The notes beneath the pieces are model-generated. The model saw nothing but the letters and a program-made list of their open reading frames with translations, did no database searches and was not told where the DNA came from. From positions 1 to 46,631 of the forward strand of contig JAUXOM010000010.1 in NCBI GenBank assembly GCA_030682175.1: 46,631 nucleotides of DNA. The letters run 5' to 3'. A program made the position numbers and the translations under genes. Every line of letters starts with the position of its first letter. The first letter of the stretch is position 1. The stretch is from Rhodocyclaceae bacterium. GTDB taxonomy: Bacteria; Pseudomonadota; Gammaproteobacteria; Burkholderiales; Rhodocyclaceae. Of this stretch, positions 43,778 to 46,631 are shown one piece after another.

Positions 43778-43882
43778 TCAGGTGCACCCACGCAGGACAA
43801 ACAGCACCAACAAGATCGGGATCGGGATTCCCAATAGCCAAAGCAATATCCATCCTACCTTTCCTTGTTCCTTGTTACGCAT
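43778..43882 (-). CDS. 34-residue single-pass membrane micro-protein
   Basis: The product is MRNKEQGKVGWILLWLLG then IPIPILLVLFVLRGCT: a charged start, one transmembrane helix with a Gly-Ile-Pro-Ile-Pro break and an RGC-type end. I recall near-identical WILLWLLGIPIP proteins in other bacteria, with no function known to me. The ATG at 43882 has the excellent Shine-Dalgarno AAAGGAAGG five bases upstream, and the downstream gene is 73 bp away on the same strand. Confidence 0.7.
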   Translation of the reverse strand: MRNKEQGKVGWILLWLLGIPIPILLVLFVLRGCT

Positions 43883-43937
43883 GGCGACCTTCCTTTCTTT
43901 CAGACGTTGAACATTTCCTGATTTTTTTGCCTGGCTT

Positions 43938-44141
43938 TCATACCAATGTCCGAACGGACTTTTCCCGATCCCATTGGCGCGTCTTGGCCGCAGCAATAAA
44001 TGCGCCTTTGCCGGAGAGGATGATGGCGACGGCGTCGACCTGATGCAACTCGCCGCCGGTAGCCATGTAAGTGCCGCTGGCCGGGGTCGAACCTTTTTTC
44101 TGTTTGCGTTTTCCAGCATCTGTTGTCTTTGCTTTGCTCAT
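43938..44141 (-). CDS. Small basic hypothetical protein (67 aa)
   Basis: The product begins MSKAKTTDAGKRKQKKGSTP (strongly basic) and continues SGTYMATGGELHQVDAVAII to a C-terminal LSGKGAFIAAAKTRQWDREK. No family is recognised. The start at 44141 has AGGAG eight bases upstream, and a good promoter lies 68-95 bp upstream (44209-44236). It is probably co-transcribed with the 34-residue membrane protein. Confidence 0.65.
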   Translation of the reverse strand: MSKAKTTDAGKRKQKKGSTPASGTYMATGGELHQVDAVAIILSGKGAFIAAAKTRQWDREKSVRTLV

Positions 44142-44208
44142 GATCGATCTCCTGAATGAGTAACGCCGGCCTGCCGACTTATCGGTGTGTAATGATGTAA
44201 CTGAGTCG

Positions 44209-44236
44209 GTTATAGCCACCAGACGATTTTTGACAA
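44209..44236 (-). promoter_or_regulatory. Sigma-70-type promoter for the small basic protein
   Basis: On the minus strand, TTGTCA (44236-44231) is followed after 16 bp by TATAAC (44214-44209). Both hexamers match the consensus at four or more positions. Transcription would start about 60 bp upstream of the ATG at 44141. Confidence 0.55.
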
Positions 44237-44492
44237 GCTGCGCCAGATCAAACAGCAGGTGTTTTGCCGCCGTTGGGCGGCCATCCATGAATGAACTTGT
44301 CACCGTTGCACCTTAGGCGGGCAGACCAAGTGCGTCTGTACGGCGGCGTACGCAAGAAAGTTTTGAATTCGATTACGCTGGACAAGTCGGACACTGATCA
44401 AGCACAAATAACGAATATTCCGCCCGCCCGTCGTGGCCGACACGCGGCATGGTCGGCTGATTCGGGGTACACGGCATCGGTTCGCTGTACTA
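44237..44492. other. Gene-free stretch
   Basis: I see no supported gene in these 256 bp. It contains GTACGGCGGCGTAC (44338-44351, a perfect 5-bp dyad) and, on the minus strand, GTGTCCGACTTGTCCAGCG (44393-44375), reminiscent of terminal sequences of mobile elements, but no transposase fragment is visible. Confidence 0.4.
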
Positions 44493-44853
44493 CCTGCCCA
44501 GCACCCCGCTTGCCTCGCGCTTCAGGTAGTCATAGAGCGGATGGGCCTCGTTGCCCTTCACTTTGATTTTGGCGAACAGGGGGAGCTGACGCGGTAGTTG
44601 GTTTTGCAGAACGTGCCGATGGTTTCCACACCGCCGGGTTCCTGGCCACCGAACTGGTTGCAGGGAAACCCGAGGAGGACGAAACCCGTGTCCTTGAATT
44701 TTTGATACAGCGATTCGAGGCCGGCGTACTGAGGCTAAAGCCGCAGGCGCTGACGGTGTTTACGATCAGCAACACCTCGCCCCGCTAGCTGTCCAGCGCA
44801 GTCTCGGTGCCGTCGAGGCGTGCCAGTTTGAAGTCGTAGCTGGAGGGTTCCAT
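44493..44853 (-). pseudogene. Broken glutathione peroxidase gene
   Basis: On the minus strand the sequence opens MEPSSYDFKLARLDGTETAL then hits a TAG stop at 44790-44788, followed by [16 protein letters not shown] (the peroxidatic Cys region). A frame change leads to [20 protein letters not shown] and [20 protein letters not shown], and a second change to [20 protein letters not shown]. These are the glutathione peroxidase blocks in the correct order, so the gene was once intact. One nonsense and at least two frameshift mutations are visible. The C-terminal part is missing. Confidence 0.85.
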
Positions 44854-44865
44854 GCGTCCTCCGGT

Positions 44866-44990
44866 TTACTTGGCGAACTTGTAGTAATGCTGCGCCAGAT
44901 AGGCGGCGACGTCTTTCTCGTCCGCGGGAAACAGGCCGGCATCGACCATCGCATTGCAAGCGTACGCCCATGACTGAAGGTTAGAAACCC
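44866..44990 (-). pseudogene. C-terminal remnant of an unidentified protein
   Basis: One minus-strand frame ends SWAYACNAMVDAGLFPADEK, DVAAYLAQHYYKFAK and a TAA stop at 44866-44868. It has the composition of a real protein end but no start: the frame runs upstream into the fumC 3' end. It may be the tail of a gene upstream of the peroxidase, truncated when the locus decayed. The identity is unknown to me. Confidence 0.4.
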
Positions 44991-46406
44991 CTAGCAGCCT
45001 GTCGGACCATTAGGTGTGATATCGCACTGAACTATACCGATCATCCGTGCCGGCACCACCCACAGGTCGAACTGTTCGGCGGTGACGTAGCCGAGCGCCA
45101 GCGCCGCCTGCTTCAGCGTCCAGCCTTCGCGCTGCGCCAGTTTGGCGATTTCCGCCGCCTTGTCGTAACCGATGTGGGGCGCCAGCGCGGTAACCAGCAT
45201 CAGTGAGCGTTCCATGAGTTCGGTGAGCCGTTCGCGGTTGGCGGTGATGCCGCGCGCGCAATGGGCTTCAAAACTGTTCATGCCGTCGGCGAGCAGGCGC
45301 ACGCTTTGCAGGAAATTGTGGACGATCAGCGGCTTGTAGACATTCAGCTCGAAGTGGCCGGAGGCACCGCCGATGCCGATGGCGACATCGTTCGCCAGCA
45401 CCTGGCAGCAGAGCATGGTGAGCGCCTCGCACTGGGTCGGGTTGACCTTGCCCGGCATCATCGAGCTGCCCGGCTCGTTTTCCGGGATCGCGATCTCGCC
45501 GAGCCCGCAGCGCGGCCCGGAGGCGAGCCAGCGGATGTCGTTGGCCAGCTTCGTCAGCGCCACGGCCAGCACCTTGAGCGCGCCGTGGGCGGCCACCATG
45601 CCGTCGTGGGCGGCGAGGGCGGCAAATTTGTTGGCGGCGCTTGTGAACGGCAGGCCGCTGTCGATCGCCAGCCACGCGGCCACGCGCGCGCCGAATTCGG
45701 CGTGGGTGTTGAGTCCCGTGCCGACCGCTGTACCGCCGACCGCCAGCGGATAGAGCGATGGCAGGCTCGCCTTGATCGCGCCACGCGCATGGTCGAGCTG
45801 GGCGACGTAGCCGGAAAATTCCTGCCCCAGCGTCAGCGGTGTGGCGTCCTGCAGATGGGTGCGGCCAATCTTCAGCAGCGTGGCGAATTCGTCCGCCTTC
45901 GTTTGCAACGTCGCGCGCAGACGGTCCAGTGCCGGCAGCACTGCGCGTGCGATGCCAAGCGCCGCCGCCAGATGCATGGCGGTGGGAAAGATGTCGTTCG
46001 ACGACTGGCCGAGATTGACCTCGTCGTTGGGATGCACCGACTGCCCGTCGTCGAGCAATTGCGTGGCGCGGCGGGCGAGCACCTCGTTCATGTTCATGTG
46101 CGTCTGGGTGCCCGAGCCGGTCTGCCAGACGGACAGTGGAAACTCGTCGGCATGGCGGCCGCCAATCACTTCATCGGCGGCAGCGGCAATGGCGTACGCC
46201 TTGTCCAGTGCCAGCAGGCCGAGGTCGCGGTTCACCAGCGCGGCGGCGCGCTTGACGGTGGCCAGCGCGAGAATGAATTCGGCTGGCAGGCGTTCGCTAG
46301 AGATGGCGAAATGTTCGAGCGCACGCTGCGTCTGCGCCCCCCACAGGCGCGCGGCGGGCACGGCGATCACGCCGAACGAATCCCGCTCGCTGCGCGTCGT
46401 GTCCAT
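44991..46406 (-). CDS. fumC: Fumarate hydratase class II
   Basis: The 471-residue homotetrameric enzyme interconverts fumarate and malate in the TCA cycle. Markers are [73 protein letters not shown] and the superfamily signature [16 protein letters not shown], then [20 protein letters not shown]. The family usually ends near VVPARMIG; here 14 extra residues ([14 protein letters not shown]) follow, coded by DNA adjoining the decayed locus. The gene starts 2 bp after the DUF2789 stop. Confidence 0.96.
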   Translation of the reverse strand: MDTTRSERDSFGVIAVPAARLWGAQTQRALEHFAISSERLPAEFILALATVKRAAALVNRDLGLLALDKAYAIAAAADEVIGGRHADEFPLSVWQTGSGTQTHMNMNEVLARRATQLLDDGQSVHPNDEVNLGQSSNDIFPTAMHLAAALGIARAVLPALDRLRATLQTKADEFATLLKIGRTHLQDATPLTLGQEFSGYVAQLDHARGAIKASLPSLYPLAVGGTAVGTGLNTHAEFGARVAAWLAIDSGLPFTSAANKFAALAAHDGMVAAHGALKVLAVALTKLANDIRWLASGPRCGLGEIAIPENEPGSSMMPGKVNPTQCEALTMLCCQVLANDVAIGIGGASGHFELNVYKPLIVHNFLQSVRLLADGMNSFEAHCARGITANRERLTELMERSLMLVTALAPHIGYDKAAEIAKLAQREGWTLKQAALALGYVTAEQFDLWVVPARMIGIVQCDITPNGPTGC

Positions 46407-46408
46407 GG

Positions 46409-46627
46409 CTAGCTTCCGGCGTGCAGTTCCTCGTTCAGCGTGTCGATCACATCCGACCAGTCGGCATCGACGAGCAGGCTCTCGCGCAGGAAGGCGGCCT
46501 GCGTCGGCGACCAGAAAAGCGCGTCGGCCAGCCGCACCGTGGCGGGCAAGGGGCGGTGGGCCGCGATGAAACGCTCGATCTCCCCCGGCCCGGCCGGTAG
46601 GCCGAGCTGGGAGAACAGATCGTTCAT
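46409..46627 (-). CDS. DUF2789 family protein
   Basis: The 72-residue product [20 protein letters not shown] continues with [20 protein letters not shown] and [19 protein letters not shown], the DUF2789 pattern (small helical protein, function unknown). It begins 4 bp inside the window edge, so its ribosome-binding site lies outside. It is probably co-transcribed with fumC. Confidence 0.85.
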   Translation of the reverse strand: MNDLFSQLGLPAGPGEIERFIAAHRPLPATVRLADALFWSPTQAAFLRESLLVDADWSDVIDTLNEELHAGS

Positions 46628-46631
46628 GCTG

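Noticed and set aside
44291-44566. 91-codon plus-strand frame in the decayed region
   Set aside because: It runs antisense into the glutathione peroxidase remnant, with no motif and no Shine-Dalgarno sequence.

Overview
This 46.6 kb window is GC-rich chromosomal DNA, densely packed with genes. The gene content and gene order fit a betaproteobacterium, most likely Rhodocyclales-like or a related environmental lineage. The supporting clues are yggS-proC-yggT-yggU divergent from pilT-pilU, the order ribBX-ribH-nusB-thiL-pgpA-pncC-recA, a HemJ-type protoporphyrinogen oxidase and a CheB/CheR/PAS fusion. I see no rRNA, tRNA, CRISPR array, intact insertion sequence or prophage.

Layout. Positions 1-1.4 kb hold the 3' part of a PEGA-domain Ser/Thr kinase and a TssQ-like lipoprotein, probably the edge of a type VI secretion locus. 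Positions 1.5-5.0 kb (minus strand) are yggS-proC-yggT-yggU-apaH. Positions 5.0-7.9 kb (plus) are the twitching ATPases pilT and pilU plus a small membrane protein. Positions 7.9-11 kb (minus) hold hemJ-rlmL and an SDR-type epimerase. Positions 11-13.2 kb (plus) hold a ferredoxin-linked reductase and an EAL-like/HDOD protein. Positions 13.4-18.8 kb (minus) are one long run, ribBX-ribH-nusB-thiL-pgpA-pncC-recA. Positions 18.8-25.7 kb are a divergent four-gene island: a giant transglutaminase/DUF2126 protein and the proteasome-like peptidase Anbu leftward, and a circularly permuted ATP-grasp enzyme and an alpha-E protein rightward. Positions 25.8-30.6 kb are a CheB-CheR-PAS fusion coupled to a hybrid histidine kinase. 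Positions 30.9-33.7 kb (minus) are cutA-dsbD-ribE. After that come a ClpX-like ATPase without the zinc finger, a small zinc-finger protein, a threonine aldolase, a Sel1-repeat lipoprotein overlapping a Cache-GGDEF-EAL phosphodiesterase, selO, folE, a duplicated DUF1566 protein, two very small genes, a decayed glutathione peroxidase locus, fumC and a DUF2789 gene.

The strongest genome-level signal is repetitive DNA. At least three families of short GC-rich repeats recur across the window, both between genes and in frame inside genes: rlmL, thiL, pncC, dsbD, the DUF2126 gene and the SDR gene. They add up to about 45 residues to conserved enzymes. The most interesting gene system is the Anbu / ATP-grasp / alpha-E / transglutaminase island, which looks like a peptide-ligation and peptide-cleavage pathway of unknown substrate. 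The ClpX-like ATPase with an altered pore loop is a second candidate for unusual biology.
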